Shown: positions 23,878 to 34,044 of the stretch, in pieces
Layout of the letters: each line of letters starts with the position of its first letter
Numbering within the stretch: the stretch's first letter is position 1
NCBI GenBank assembly: GCA_964568675.1
Contig: CAZMQV010000007.1
Coordinates: 1-64,000, forward strand
Source: UPXZ01 sp964568675
Lineage (GTDB): Bacteria > Bacteroidota > Bacteroidia > Bacteroidales > Paludibacteraceae
Direction of reading: 5' to 3'
DNA length: 64,000 nucleotides
Made by a program: the position numbers and the translations under genes
The notes under the pieces: model-generated
What the model saw: only the letters and a program-made list of their open reading frames with translations
The model's database searches: none
What the model was told of the DNA's origin: nothing

Positions 23878-25827
23878 TCAGAAAGTCAAAGCTTCTTTCA
23901 TGATTTTGTTTACTTCCGATTGAATCTCAGATGCAAAATCATCAATTGTCAATGTGTATTGGTCGCCACCACCTTGTTTGCGTACCGAAACTTCGCCGTT
24001 TTCAGCGTCTCTTTCACCAACGATAAGCATGTAAGGGATACGTTTCAATTCGTTGTCGCGGATTTTACGTCCAATCTTCTCATTGCGTTCATCCACAGTA
24101 ACACGGATGTCTTGCGCGTCGAGTTTACGAGCAACTTCTTTGGCGTAATCGTTAAACTTTTCGCTAATTGGCAGAATCACAACTTGCTCCGGAGTGAGCC
24201 AAAGCGGAAATTTTCCGGCAGTATGCTCAATGAGCACAGCTACAAATCGTTCCATCGAGCCGAAAGGCGCGCGGTGAATCATTACCGGACGGTGCTTTTG
24301 ATTGTCTTCGCCGGTATATTCCAGCTCAAATCGTTCCGGCAAATTGTAATCCACTTGGATCGTGCCAAGTTGCCATTTACGCCCGATGGCGTCGCGAACC
24401 ATAAAGTCGAGTTTCGGTCCATAGAAGGCTGCTTCGCCCAATTCTACATTGGCTTTTACCCCCTTTTCCTTACAAGCTTCCACGATGGATTGCTCGGCTT
24501 TTTCCCAATTTTCATCGCTTCCGATGTATTTTTCTTTGTTATTTGGGTCGCGCAGTGATATCTGCACTTCAACATTGCTGAAATCTAACGCTTTGAAAAT
24601 AATGGTGATGATATCCATCACTTTCAAGAATTCTTCTTTCACCTGATCGGGGCGGCAGAAGATGTGCGCATCGTCTTGTGTGAAAGAGCGAACACGAGTA
24701 AGTCCATGCAACTCTCCGCTTTGTTCGTAGCGATACACAGTACCAAATTCGGCCAAACGAACCGGCAGATCTTTGTAAGAGCGGGGTTTGTATTTGAATA
24801 TTTCGCAATGATGCGGGCAATTCATTGGTTTGAGTAGATACTCTTCGCCTTCTTCGGGTGTGTGGATTGGCTGAAAAGAATCTTTTCCATATTTAGCAAA
24901 GTGTCCGGATGTAACGTAGAGCAGCTTGTTGCCAATATGCGGAGTGATTACTTGTTGGTATTCATATTTACGTTGAATGCGTTTGAGAAAATCCTCAAGA
25001 CGAAGCCGCAGCGCGGTGCCTTTGGGAAGCCACATTGGTAAGCCTTTTCCTACCGTTTCGGAAAACATGAAAAGTTCCAACTCTTTACCGATTTTGCGGT
25101 GGTCGCGTTTTTTTGCTTCTTCGAGTAGAATTAAGTATTCGTCAAGCATTTTTTTCTTCGGAAAAGTGATACCGTAAATGCGGGTGAGCATTTTACGCTT
25201 TTCATCGCCTCGCCAATATGCGCCTGCCACACTCAGCATTTTTATCGCTTTGATTTCACTCGTATTGTTCAAGTGAGGTCCGCGACAAAGGTCGGTAAAG
25301 TTACCTTGCGAATATAGGGTAATTGTGCCGTCTTCGAGGTCGGAAATTAGTTCGGTTTTGTATTCATCGCCTTTATCTTCGAAAAGTTTCAGTGCTTCAG
25401 CTTTCGAAATATCTTTGCGTACAATTGCTTCTTTGCGCGACGCGAGTTCCATCATCTTGTTTTCGATGGTTTGCAGGTCGGCTTCTTTGATGACAGCCTC
25501 ACCCGGATCCACATCATAGTAGAATCCATTTTCTATCGCGGGACCGATTCCGAATTTTATACCGGGATATAGTTCCTGAAGTGCCTCAGCCATTAGGTGA
25601 GCCGAGCTGTGCCAATAGGCGTGTTTGCCCTCCGCATCGTCCCATTTATACAACACAATGGATGAATCACTCGTAATCGGGCGGGAAATATCCCAGGTTT
25701 CACCATTTACGCCAATTGACAATACTTCTTTTGCCAAGCGAGGGCTGATGTTTTCTGCAATTTGAAGTCCGGAGATGCCACTTTCAAATTGGCGAACCGA
25801 ACCGTCGGGGAATGTAATGTTTATCAT
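23878..25827 (-). CDS. thrS: Threonyl-tRNA synthetase
   Basis: Class II synthetase charging tRNA-Thr. The 649-residue protein has the TGS domain (1-62), the editing domain with HSSAHLMAEAL (about 75-85), the catalytic core with the zinc-ligand region MNCPHHCEIF (about 334-343), motif 2 RVRSFTQDDAHIFC, motif 3 APFGSMERFVAVLIEH, and the anticodon-binding domain (about 545-640). Length is normal. The commonly linked infC-rpmI-rplT genes do not follow; a terminator and an unrelated acyltransferase do. Confidence 0.98.
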   Translation of the reverse strand: MINITFPDGSVRQFESGISGLQIAENISPRLAKEVLSIGVNGETWDISRPITSDSSIVLYKWDDAEGKHAYWHSSAHLMAEALQELYPGIKFGIGPAIENGFYYDVDPGEAVIKEADLQTIENKMMELASRKEAIVRKDISKAEALKLFEDKGDEYKTELISDLEDGTITLYSQGNFTDLCRGPHLNNTSEIKAIKMLSVAGAYWRGDEKRKMLTRIYGITFPKKKMLDEYLILLEEAKKRDHRKIGKELELFMFSETVGKGLPMWLPKGTALRLRLEDFLKRIQRKYEYQQVITPHIGNKLLYVTSGHFAKYGKDSFQPIHTPEEGEEYLLKPMNCPHHCEIFKYKPRSYKDLPVRLAEFGTVYRYEQSGELHGLTRVRSFTQDDAHIFCRPDQVKEEFLKVMDIITIIFKALDFSNVEVQISLRDPNNKEKYIGSDENWEKAEQSIVEACKEKGVKANVELGEAAFYGPKLDFMVRDAIGRKWQLGTIQVDYNLPERFELEYTGEDNQKHRPVMIHRAPFGSMERFVAVLIEHTAGKFPLWLTPEQVVILPISEKFNDYAKEVARKLDAQDIRVTVDERNEKIGRKIRDNELKRIPYMLIVGERDAENGEVSVRKQGGGDQYTLTIDDFASEIQSEVNKIMKEALTF

Positions 25828-25873
25828 AACAGTTTTTTTTGTTCCTTACAAATGGTTTTTCAAAAATAAGCCG

Positions 25874-25881
25874 CAAAGATA
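25874..25881 (-). promoter_or_regulatory. Candidate -7 box of thrS
   Basis: Minus-strand TATCTTTG, an exact TAnnTTTG match about 47 bases before the thrS start. The nearest TTTG is too far away to be a clear -33. Confidence 0.5.
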
Positions 25882-25959
25882 CGGTATTTTGGTATATCTG
25901 TTGTTATTCAAATGTATTTTTGTAGTAAATTCGAAAATAGATGTTTTAATTATATTTTT

Positions 25960-27045
25960 TTATTGGTATTGATTTACATACTCCAAATCGTTGAACTCGT
26001 TGTACAAATCAATGGTCTCTTTTGTAATAATATCGAGTGGTAAGATATTTTCTACCACCACCGGTGTTTTATAAATCAGATGTTCTATTAAGAATTTCAT
26101 TGCCAGATAACCTTGACGTTCCGGTTTTTGCCCGATTAAGAAATCGATTTGTCCTTCTTTGAGCGCTTTCACATTGTCGGCGGTCAAGTCCATGCATATT
26201 ACTTTAATATTGGTGATATTTTTTTGATGCAGGTAGTTTGAAATGATATTGCCGCGTGAGTTAAGTGCTACGATGCCGCTAATGTTGCGGTTTTGAATAA
26301 AGAAATCGTCCAAAAGTTTGTTGTTGGAGTCCGGATTGCTTACCGAGAAGGGTATGTGATGAATTTTGTTGTCGAGCTTATTCTCTTTCAGGTAATCGTT
26401 GAATCCGGTTTTTCGCATGATTGTCGAGTTTGCGCTTTCATTCCCTTTCCGTTTAGCCTGCATAATGCCGATGTCGTTGTTGCTTTGCATAATAGCATGT
26501 ACCAACTTGCACATCAAATAGCCTGAAATATAATGATTAGCCGAAAAATAGGCTAAAGGATTTGTGTTTTCTACATTGGAATCGACAAATACGAAAGGCG
26601 TTTTCTTTTCTGTTAGTTTCCGGCAAAAATCTCTGGTTTCGTTTTGAAAAATCGGACCAATGATAACGGCGTCATAATCACGTGCAAGTGCTTCGTCAAA
26701 AACTTTTCGGCAAGCGTTGGCGTCATATTGATTATAGCTTGTTTTTTTGCAATTGACCGATATGTTTTCAAATTCATCCAATGCGCGAAGAATACCTTTG
26801 TGAATGCTATCCCAATATTCGCCTGCCGTGAATTTTGGAGAAATAAAAAGTATATTGTAAGTTTTCTTTAATGAAATGCTTGACATGTGTATATTGGGCT
26901 TGTAGTTAAGCTCTCTTAATACACTTTCTACTAATTCTTTGCTTTTGGACGATACGTTGCCCCTACCATGCAAAATGCGGTCAACCGTTCCCGATGAAAC
27001 GCCGGCTTGCTTGGCTATATCTTTTATTCGGATTCTTTTTTGCAT
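25960..27045 (-). CDS. LacI-family transcriptional regulator of the pectin regulon
   Basis: A 361-residue regulator with an N-terminal helix-turn-helix (RIKDIAKQAGVSSGTVDRIL, residues 5-24) and a periplasmic-binding-protein-type sensor domain (about 62-340, e.g. YNILFISPKF, YDAVIIGPIF, GYLMCKLVHAIM). It is divergent from susC. The three palindromes TTGTGYACGTRCACAA or close variants, with the central CG typical of LacI-family operators, lie before susC, before the 45.5 kb gene and before uxaC; it is the only DNA-binding regulator in the locus, so it is the likely reader. The effector is probably a pectin-derived sugar acid, but nothing in the sequence identifies it. Confidence 0.92.
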   Translation of the reverse strand: MQKRIRIKDIAKQAGVSSGTVDRILHGRGNVSSKSKELVESVLRELNYKPNIHMSSISLKKTYNILFISPKFTAGEYWDSIHKGILRALDEFENISVNCKKTSYNQYDANACRKVFDEALARDYDAVIIGPIFQNETRDFCRKLTEKKTPFVFVDSNVENTNPLAYFSANHYISGYLMCKLVHAIMQSNNDIGIMQAKRKGNESANSTIMRKTGFNDYLKENKLDNKIHHIPFSVSNPDSNNKLLDDFFIQNRNISGIVALNSRGNIISNYLHQKNITNIKVICMDLTADNVKALKEGQIDFLIGQKPERQGYLAMKFLIEHLIYKTPVVVENILPLDIITKETIDLYNEFNDLEYVNQYQ

Positions 27046-27075
27046 AAATATACATTTTGCTGATTATAATTCGGA

Positions 27076-27107
27076 CAAAATTAGAGTTATTATTTTACAA
27101 AATCAAA
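27076..27107 (-). promoter_or_regulatory. Promoter of the LacI-type regulator gene
   Basis: On the minus strand TTTG (27107-27104), 20 bases, TAATTTTG (27083-27076): exact consensus, 31 bases before the start codon. Confidence 0.75.
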
Positions 27108-27199
27108 TATGGAATAAAGAAAAATAGGTTTTCATATAATTTCGACGATTACTTAACATTATTTACGTATTTAAATTTTTCTCTTTCATAGAATCACCA

Positions 27200-27207
27200 T
27201 ATTTTTG
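27200..27207 (+). promoter_or_regulatory. -7 promoter box of the susC operon
   Basis: TATTTTTG is an exact TAnnTTTG match; the -33 is only T-rich. The operator begins 12 bases downstream, so a bound repressor would cover the start of transcription. Confidence 0.55.
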
Positions 27208-27219
27208 CAACCGTAATTA

Positions 27220-27235
27220 ATGTGCACGTGCACAA
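27220..27235 (+). promoter_or_regulatory. LacI-type operator before susC
   Basis: Perfect 14-base palindrome TGTGCACGTGCACA (27221-27234) with flanking A on both sides. It matches the operators at 45355 and 54048. Confidence 0.8.
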
Positions 27236-27380
27236 ATTTGAAAAAATATTCTTACATCATCCCCAAGTCCCTTTGGATTTAAGATGCAATGATTTTATTA
27301 TTTAACCCAATGTAAGTCTATTCCAAAACTGGAATTAATATCAAATACTTAAAAATAAATATTTTACAAAATCTAGTTGT

Positions 27381-30300
27381 ATGAGAACACTAAAAAAACT
27401 TTTGTACGTATTCTCTTTCGTGCTATTGGTTTTTTCAGCAAATGTGGCAAACGCGACCACAGCATCGAATGCTGAAATTCAACAAGCAGAAAAGCAAATT
27501 AAAGGAACCGTGAAATCGGAAATAGGCGAGCCGCTTATTGGGGTCTCTGTTCGTTCGTCAGTAACTACAAGCGGTGGAACAGTAACAAATCTAAATGGAG
27601 AATACAGCCTTACCGTATCGTCTTCGACACGAAGTCTTGTATTTTCTTATGTAGGTATGAAATCCCAAACTGTCGATATTGATAATCGCGCCACTATCAA
27701 TGTTACGCTTTCGGAAGATGCGGTGGGATTGAACGAAGTCGTTGCCATTGGTTACGGCACTGTAAGAAAGAAAGATATCACAGGTTCGGTTTCTTCCGTT
27801 AACGCGAAAACACTTTCGCAAGTTCCTGTAGCTTCGCCTACCGAAGCGTTGACGGGTAAAATGGCGGGTGTGCAAGTAACTACCACCGAAGGCTCACCCG
27901 ACGCGGAAATGAAAATTCGCGTTCGTGGTGGAGGGTCTATCACCCAAAGCAATGAGCCGTTATTTATTGTTGATGGATTCCCGGTATCTTCTATTTCCGA
28001 TATACCTCCCGGCGATATTGAGTCGATAGATGTGCTGAAAGACGCTTCATCAACTGCTATTTATGGATCGCGTGGTGCGAATGGTGTAATTATTGTAACA
28101 ACGAAATCCGGTCAAGCCGGCAAAATCAACGTTACTTACAATGCTTACGTTGGATTTAAGAAAATTGCAAAAACACTTGACGTGCTTTCGCCTTATGATT
28201 ATGCCAAATGGCAGTATGAATTAGCCGCGCTGAAAGGGAGTACCGGTATTTCAGATTACAACGCTTATTTTGGCAATTTTCAAGACTTAGATTTATATCA
28301 AAACGTTCCGGCTAATGATTGGCAAAATTTGACATTTGGGCGTACCGGCAATACATTCAACCACAGCTTGAATATAAACGGAGGAACGGACAAATTGAAA
28401 TATGCTTTCAGCTATTCGCACATTAACGACAAAGCTATTATGCAACAATCAAGTTTCAATCGCGATAATTTCAGCTTGAAACTGAACAGTAAAATAACGG
28501 ATAAACTTTCGCTTGACCTGTCGGGGCGTTATTCGGGTACCAATATCTATGGCGGTGGAGCGAATGATACGAAAAGCTCTTATGACACCGACCGCCGTTT
28601 GAAGTATTCCGTTATTTACACGCCAATACCTTTGCGTAATCTTGACGAAACAGTAGGTGGCGATGATGATGATTTGGGTAACTTGTACCATCCGTTGACA
28701 TCAATTGATGATAATGCGCGTGAACAAGCTCGAAAAACCTTGAATTTGGGAGCAAGTTTGACTTGGGAGATTGCGAAAAATCTGAAATTGAGAACAGAAG
28801 CCGGAATGGATAACAATACTTATCAAGACAAACGTTATTGGGGGCTTACGACTTATTACATCAAGAATGTTCCCGCCTCTACAAACCAAAACAAACCGGC
28901 AATACAACTCTTGAACCGAAATGCTGAATCTTTGCGCAGTAGCAATACGATTAGCTATAATTTCAAAAAACTTCTTCCTGAAAATCATAGTTTGGATATC
29001 ATGGCAGGACACGAATATGTATTTACCGGACAAAAAACTCTCACGGATATTGTACATGGTTTCCCCGAAAGCTTTACAGCTAACGATGCTTGGAAATTAT
29101 CGTCGCAAGGAGTTCCATTCTCAATCGATAATTTTTTCAACGAAGACGATAAATTGTTATCCTATTTTGGTAGAGCAAATTACGATTATCAAAGTAAATA
29201 TATCCTAAGCGCGACATTCCGTGCAGATGCTTCATCGCGTTTCAATGATGAGAATAGATGGGGGTATTTCCCTTCGGCCGCCGCCGCTTGGCGTATTTCC
29301 TCCGAACCATTTATGCGTGGCACTAAAAATTGGTTGGACGACCTAAAACTTCGACTTAGCTATGGAACTGCCGGGAATAACAACATCCCTACAGGACAGT
29401 TAACTCAAAGTTACAGCTCGAGCGCCACCTCATGGATTAATGGGTTTTTGAACTATTGGGCGCCATCAAAAACAATGGCAAACCCGGATTTGAAATGGGA
29501 AACAACCATTACAAGAAACCTCGGATTGGACTTTACGGCATTTAATAGCCGTCTAAATGGTTCGATAGAAACTTATATCAACACCACAAAAGACTTGTTA
29601 ATTCGCTTCCCTGTATCCGGAACCGGTTATGACAATCAATATCGAAACATGGGAAATACCGAGAATAAAGGTTTTGAGGTAACCGCAAATTGGGTAGCTA
29701 TTGACAGTAAAAACTTTGGACTGACTTTGAACGGAAATATCGGTTTCAATAAGACGAAAATCACAAGTTTAGGAATGATGAATGACTTTGGCGCCGAAAC
29801 ATATTGGGCTTCCTCCGAAATTGGAAACGACTATTGGATCGCAGTAGGCGGAGCAGTAGGACAGATGTATGGATATCGCTCGGATGGAAGATATGAAGTG
29901 AGCGATTTTGAAAGTGTTGACGATAAAGGAAACTGGAAATTAAAAGAAGGAGTAGCTGATGCTTCGGCGGTGGTAGGTACAATCAGACCGGGAAGCATGA
30001 AATTGAAAGATTTGGGAACGGACGGAAAAGTGGGTATCGATGACCGTGAAATAATCGGAGACGCCAATCCGGTTCATACCGGAGGTTTCAATTTGAATGC
30101 CCGTATTTATAATTTTGACATTGGTGCAGGTTTTAACTGGAGCGTAGGAAATGATGTTTACAATGCCAATAAAATTGAGTTTACTCAAACCGGTAAATAT
30201 CAATTCCGGAATATGATTGATTTGATGGCTGATGGAAGTCGCTGGACTAATCTCAAAGTTGATGGAACCATATCAAATGACCCTGCCGAATTGACCGAAA

Positions 30301-30617
30301 TGAATAAGAACACCACCTTGTGGTCGCCATATACATCGAGAATGGTTTTCAGCGATTGGGCGGTAGAAGACGCTTCGTTCCTCCGATTGAATACGCTGAC
30401 ATTGGGATATACGTTGCCTAAATCTGTTTTGAATGCAGTTAAAATTCAAAATTTGAGATTCTATGTTACCGGTTACAATGTATTTGTGTTGACCAATTAC
30501 TCCGGTTACGACCCTGAAGTTTCTACGATGCGGAGCACGAATCTCACCCCGGGAGTTGATTATTCAGCCTATCCGAAAAGCCGACAAATCGTATTTGGGC
30601 TTAATCTAAATTTCTAA
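27381..30617 (+). CDS. SusC/RagA-family TonB-dependent outer-membrane transporter
   Basis: A 1,078-residue outer-membrane porin that with its SusD partner imports glycan oligomers. Signal peptide about 1-25; carboxypeptidase-D-like domain (KGTVKSEIGEPLIGVSV, about 40-115); TonB box and plug start (LNEVVAIGYGTVRKKDITGS, about 117-136); plug domain with SSTAIYGSRGANGVIIVTT (about 226-244); then a large beta-barrel ending in the aromatic QIVFGLNLNF. Length is typical. It is first in the operon and controlled by the operator in its leader. Imported material is presumably oligogalacturonide, inferred from the neighbours. Confidence 0.97.
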   Translation: MRTLKKLLYVFSFVLLVFSANVANATTASNAEIQQAEKQIKGTVKSEIGEPLIGVSVRSSVTTSGGTVTNLNGEYSLTVSSSTRSLVFSYVGMKSQTVDIDNRATINVTLSEDAVGLNEVVAIGYGTVRKKDITGSVSSVNAKTLSQVPVASPTEALTGKMAGVQVTTTEGSPDAEMKIRVRGGGSITQSNEPLFIVDGFPVSSISDIPPGDIESIDVLKDASSTAIYGSRGANGVIIVTTKSGQAGKINVTYNAYVGFKKIAKTLDVLSPYDYAKWQYELAALKGSTGISDYNAYFGNFQDLDLYQNVPANDWQNLTFGRTGNTFNHSLNINGGTDKLKYAFSYSHINDKAIMQQSSFNRDNFSLKLNSKITDKLSLDLSGRYSGTNIYGGGANDTKSSYDTDRRLKYSVIYTPIPLRNLDETVGGDDDDLGNLYHPLTSIDDNAREQARKTLNLGASLTWEIAKNLKLRTEAGMDNNTYQDKRYWGLTTYYIKNVPASTNQNKPAIQLLNRNAESLRSSNTISYNFKKLLPENHSLDIMAGHEYVFTGQKTLTDIVHGFPESFTANDAWKLSSQGVPFSIDNFFNEDDKLLSYFGRANYDYQSKYILSATFRADASSRFNDENRWGYFPSAAAAWRISSEPFMRGTKNWLDDLKLRLSYGTAGNNNIPTGQLTQSYSSSATSWINGFLNYWAPSKTMANPDLKWETTITRNLGLDFTAFNSRLNGSIETYINTTKDLLIRFPVSGTGYDNQYRNMGNTENKGFEVTANWVAIDSKNFGLTLNGNIGFNKTKITSLGMMNDFGAETYWASSEIGNDYWIAVGGAVGQMYGYRSDGRYEVSDFESVDDKGNWKLKEGVADASAVVGTIRPGSMKLKDLGTDGKVGIDDREIIGDANPVHTGGFNLNARIYNFDIGAGFNWSVGNDVYNANKIEFTQTGKYQFRNMIDLMADGSRWTNLKVDGTISNDPAELTEMNKNTTLWSPYTSRMVFSDWAVEDASFLRLNTLTLGYTLPKSVLNAVKIQNLRFYVTGYNVFVLTNYSGYDPEVSTMRSTNLTPGVDYSAYPKSRQIVFGLNLNF

Positions 30618-30638
30618 CTATTAAAAAAACATTTTATC

Positions 30639-32408
30639 ATGAAACGATCAATTTTTATATATACAATAATATTATTGTTGGGAGGATTAGTTGCCTGCGA
30701 CATGGAAGCTCCTACTCAATCAACAATGGACGAGTCTGTGATTTTCTCTACTCAGGCATTGGCCGAAGCCTCTGTTATGGGTATCCATCAATCTTTCTCG
30801 GAAACTAATTCCTATCGCGGACGCTACATACCTTATTATGGTATTAATTCGGATGTGGAATGGATTAATAACGTGCCAATTACTGGAACCGGTATCGCTG
30901 ATGACGGGAAATATGCGCTAACAGGATTCGACCCCTCTCCAACTAATACTCAGATGAACAATACTACAAACGCGTGGGCAAAATTCTATGAAGGAATTGA
31001 AAGAGCGAATATGTGTATCAGAGGTTTGAGAAATTATGGCAAAACAGATGGAAATCCGGCAATGGCGCAGTTGCTTGGCGAGGCGCTGACACTTCGTGCT
31101 GTGATTTATCTTGACCTGGTAAAAGGCTGGGGCGATGTGCCGGCAAGATTCGAACCAATTAGTACTGAAACACTTTATTTGCCACGCGTTGATAGAGATG
31201 TGATTTTCAAACAACTTTTGGCTGATTTGGACGAAGCTGCCAACTTGGTTGCATGGCCAAACGCCACTACTGTTACTTCCAGCACCGAACGGGTAAATAG
31301 AGCATTCGTGAAAGGTTTGCAGGCTCGGATAGCTTTATATGCTTCGGGTTATAGTCAGCGTGCTGATGGTTTAAGAAGAAGTAACGACCCGGACTTGAGT
31401 GTTCAGAAAATGTACGCGTTAGCTAAAAAATCAACTCTCGAAGTGATTGCAAGTGGAACGGCTACATTGGGAGGCTTTGAAGAAAATTTCCGTCTTCTTT
31501 GTCTGGATAATGTGAAAGCGGGGAAAGAATCGCTTTGGGAAATTCCCTTCTCGGACGGACGTGGCAGGGTGCTTTATACATTTGGTGTGAAACATCAGAG
31601 CGAAGATCAATACACGGCACAGCCACAAGGTGGCGTAAATGGACCACTGCCAAATCTCTTCTATGATTTCGATGTAGATGACAAAAGGCGTGACGTAACT
31701 TGTGTTCCTTACGAATGGAGCAAAGGAAATCCGGCAAAACAGCAACTTAGAACGGTTCGTTCCTGGTGTTTCGGCAAACTTCGTTACGAGTGGATGACTC
31801 GTCGGGTTACTTCTACCAACGATGATGGCATCAATTGGCAATACATGCGCTTGGCTGATGTATATCTGATGGCAGCGGAAGCAGTAAATGAATTAGACGG
31901 TCCTGCTGCGGCAGCTCAATACCTGAAACCAATTCTTGATCGCGCCTTGCCCGCTGCTAAGGTAGCTGCATATTTGCAAGATGCGACAACAAGCAAAGAA
32001 AAGTTTTTCAATGCTATTGTTGATCAACGCGCCTTTGAATTTGCAGGAGAGTCCTTGCGTAAAGCCGATTTGATACGTTGGAATTTGCTGAAAGTGAAAT
32101 TGGACGAAGCAAAAGTAAAAATGAACGATTTGGCTAACAGACAGGGCGCTTATGCGGATCTTCCGTTGAAATTATATTTCAAAACCGATAGTAATAATGA
32201 AACTTTAGTCATTTATGGACTAAATCATGGAGATACGGATGAAGCCGGTGCATTGCTGGGATATGATGGAGTAGCCAACTGGCTTGGAGCAGACAAACTT
32301 CCAACCACTCTTATCAATACTTTGTACCAGAAAGACCCAAATCAACATCAATTCTGGCCTATTTGGCAAACATTTATCGATAGCAGTAACGGACAATTGA
32401 CTAACTAA
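30639..32408 (+). CDS. SusD/RagB-family glycan-binding lipoprotein
   Basis: A 589-residue surface lipoprotein that caps the SusC pore. The lipobox is GLVAC with Cys20. The TPR-rich SusD fold is recognisable from ANMCIRGLRNYG, ALTLRAVIYLDLVKGWGDVP, YMRLADVYLMAAEAVNELDG and the late RAFEFAGESLRKADLIRWN segment. It lies 21 bases after susC and is surely co-transcribed. Confidence 0.96.
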   Translation: MKRSIFIYTIILLLGGLVACDMEAPTQSTMDESVIFSTQALAEASVMGIHQSFSETNSYRGRYIPYYGINSDVEWINNVPITGTGIADDGKYALTGFDPSPTNTQMNNTTNAWAKFYEGIERANMCIRGLRNYGKTDGNPAMAQLLGEALTLRAVIYLDLVKGWGDVPARFEPISTETLYLPRVDRDVIFKQLLADLDEAANLVAWPNATTVTSSTERVNRAFVKGLQARIALYASGYSQRADGLRRSNDPDLSVQKMYALAKKSTLEVIASGTATLGGFEENFRLLCLDNVKAGKESLWEIPFSDGRGRVLYTFGVKHQSEDQYTAQPQGGVNGPLPNLFYDFDVDDKRRDVTCVPYEWSKGNPAKQQLRTVRSWCFGKLRYEWMTRRVTSTNDDGINWQYMRLADVYLMAAEAVNELDGPAAAAQYLKPILDRALPAAKVAAYLQDATTSKEKFFNAIVDQRAFEFAGESLRKADLIRWNLLKVKLDEAKVKMNDLANRQGAYADLPLKLYFKTDSNNETLVIYGLNHGDTDEAGALLGYDGVANWLGADKLPTTLINTLYQKDPNQHQFWPIWQTFIDSSNGQLTN

Positions 32409-32429
32409 TAAATTTTTAGAATAATTCTT

Positions 32430-33983
32430 ATGAAAACACTTAAAAAAATATTATACACTTTCGGTTTGATTTTTATCTTTAACCTGACCGGATGTACAGA
32501 GGTGCTTGACGAGATAAAAGACATTGCTTATGACCGGGCTTTTTCGCCTCTCGAAGTAAAAGCAATCATTCGGAATAAAGTGAACGCGGAACTTACCTGG
32601 AAAGTTACGAAAGCTGATAGTTATGTGATTGAAGTTTTCAAAAATGACAGTCTCACTTTCGCAGGCTCACCGGTGCTTACTATTGCTGATATTAAATCAA
32701 CTGACTTGCCATACACCATAGTTGGCTTGGACGGTGCAACGAAATACTCCGCAAGAATAAAAGCGATATTGGCAGATGCAGGCGATTCAAAATGGAGTGG
32801 CGTTTTCTTCAAAACTCAAGATGAAAATATCTTCTTGCCATTTATGAATGAAGATATTAAAGCCAAATCGGTTGTTTTGCGTTGGACGCCAAGCCCAAAA
32901 GTAAGCGCACTAAAAATAACATCCGAAGGTTTGCCCGAAATTGTTCATAACCTCTCGGCTGCAGAAATAGCTGCAGGCGTTGCTGAGGTTTCTGGTCTTA
33001 ATGGTGAAACAAAATATTCAGCCGTGATTTATAATGGTGAAGTTCAACGTGGAAAAACCTCATTTACCACTTTGGTTGATCTTGGCAACGCGATACCGGT
33101 GAATCCGACCGATGACTTTGCCGCGATACTTGCCGCCGCAAAAGCCGGCGACGCTTTCGCCCTTTATCCAGGAACGTATGGGTCAGCTACTAAATTTATA
33201 GTTCCCGCGAATGTGGAAATAAAAGCAGTTTATCCAAACGATAAACCGGTGATTATGGGTTATTTCTCGATTGAAAACAATACTTCCTTGTTGCTGAAAG
33301 ACTTAGTGATGGACGGTGCCGGATTGCCGGATGGAAATCAATCAATTATTTTCGCTACAGTAGGCGCCACGTATGGAAATCTGCAAGTAGAAGCTTGTGA
33401 AATTAAAAACTATGTGAAAGGTTTGATTTACCTGAATGTTGCGGCTACAGTAGAATCTATTGTAATCAACAATTCAATAATACATGATGTAGAATGCTCC
33501 GGCGGCGATTTTCTCGACAATCGCTTGGGCGCGTATAAAGTTTTGACGCTTTCCAATAGCACAATTTATAATAGCGTGAAAGCGCGCGATTTTATCCGTT
33601 ACGATAATACTTCCGCGGCTTATCCGTCAATTCTACCGGTATTTAATATTGAGAATAATACATTGAATGGCGTGGCGAACGATGTAACCAGACGATTGCT
33701 GTACATCCGGGTTCCCGGTACGATTAATTTCAGAAGCAACATAGTAAGTAATACATTGGCACATTTCTCCAATCAAAGTACAACTCCAATTCCAAGTTTT
33801 AATAAAAACAACTATTTCGGCGCGCCAGGGTTACTTACCGGAGGTTCAACAGTTTCGAAAATATTTGACGACAGTGCTTCTATACTTAATCCCGGTTATG
33901 CGGCTCCTGCTACGGGTAATTTCAAAGTGTCGAACCAAACAATTATCGATAACGAGATAGGCGACCCACGTTGGTTGAAATAA
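32430..33983 (+). CDS. Surface lipoprotein with fibronectin-III-like and beta-helix domains (DUF4957/DUF5123-like)
   Basis: A 517-residue lipoprotein (lipobox NLTGC, Cys22). Two FN3-like modules (about 40-210, ending in EVSGLNGETKYSAVIYNGE-like strands) are followed by a right-handed beta-helix region (about 225-510) with repeated short strands such as SLLLKDLVMDGAGLP and ESIVINNSIIHDVE. Such proteins stand directly after susD in pectin loci and are thought to be surface glycan-binding proteins; no lyase active site is evident. A transcription terminator follows. Confidence 0.85.
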   Translation: MKTLKKILYTFGLIFIFNLTGCTEVLDEIKDIAYDRAFSPLEVKAIIRNKVNAELTWKVTKADSYVIEVFKNDSLTFAGSPVLTIADIKSTDLPYTIVGLDGATKYSARIKAILADAGDSKWSGVFFKTQDENIFLPFMNEDIKAKSVVLRWTPSPKVSALKITSEGLPEIVHNLSAAEIAAGVAEVSGLNGETKYSAVIYNGEVQRGKTSFTTLVDLGNAIPVNPTDDFAAILAAAKAGDAFALYPGTYGSATKFIVPANVEIKAVYPNDKPVIMGYFSIENNTSLLLKDLVMDGAGLPDGNQSIIFATVGATYGNLQVEACEIKNYVKGLIYLNVAATVESIVINNSIIHDVECSGGDFLDNRLGAYKVLTLSNSTIYNSVKARDFIRYDNTSAAYPSILPVFNIENNTLNGVANDVTRRLLYIRVPGTINFRSNIVSNTLAHFSNQSTTPIPSFNKNNYFGAPGLLTGGSTVSKIFDDSASILNPGYAAPATGNFKVSNQTIIDNEIGDPRWLK

Positions 33984-33996
33984 ATCTTTAATTCTT

Positions 33997-34032
33997 AGCA
34001 ATTCTGAATCATGTATTCAGAATTGCTTTTTA
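33997..34032 (+). terminator. Intrinsic terminator after the surface lipoprotein gene
   Basis: AGCAATTCTGAAT (33997-34009) / ATTCAGAATTGCT (34015-34027), perfect 13-base stem with a 5-base loop and T-run. It lies inside the gene series, so it may uncouple the binding/import genes from the enzyme genes. Confidence 0.85.
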
Positions 34033-34044
34033 TAAATCACTGAC

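Larger units (their letters stand above)
27046..27380. other. Divergent control region between lacI-type gene and susC
   Basis: A 335-base AT-rich gap holding the LacI-gene promoter, the susC promoter and operator (listed separately), and an untranslated susC leader of about 145 bases after the operator. I see no riboswitch-like fold in the leader. Confidence 0.6.
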
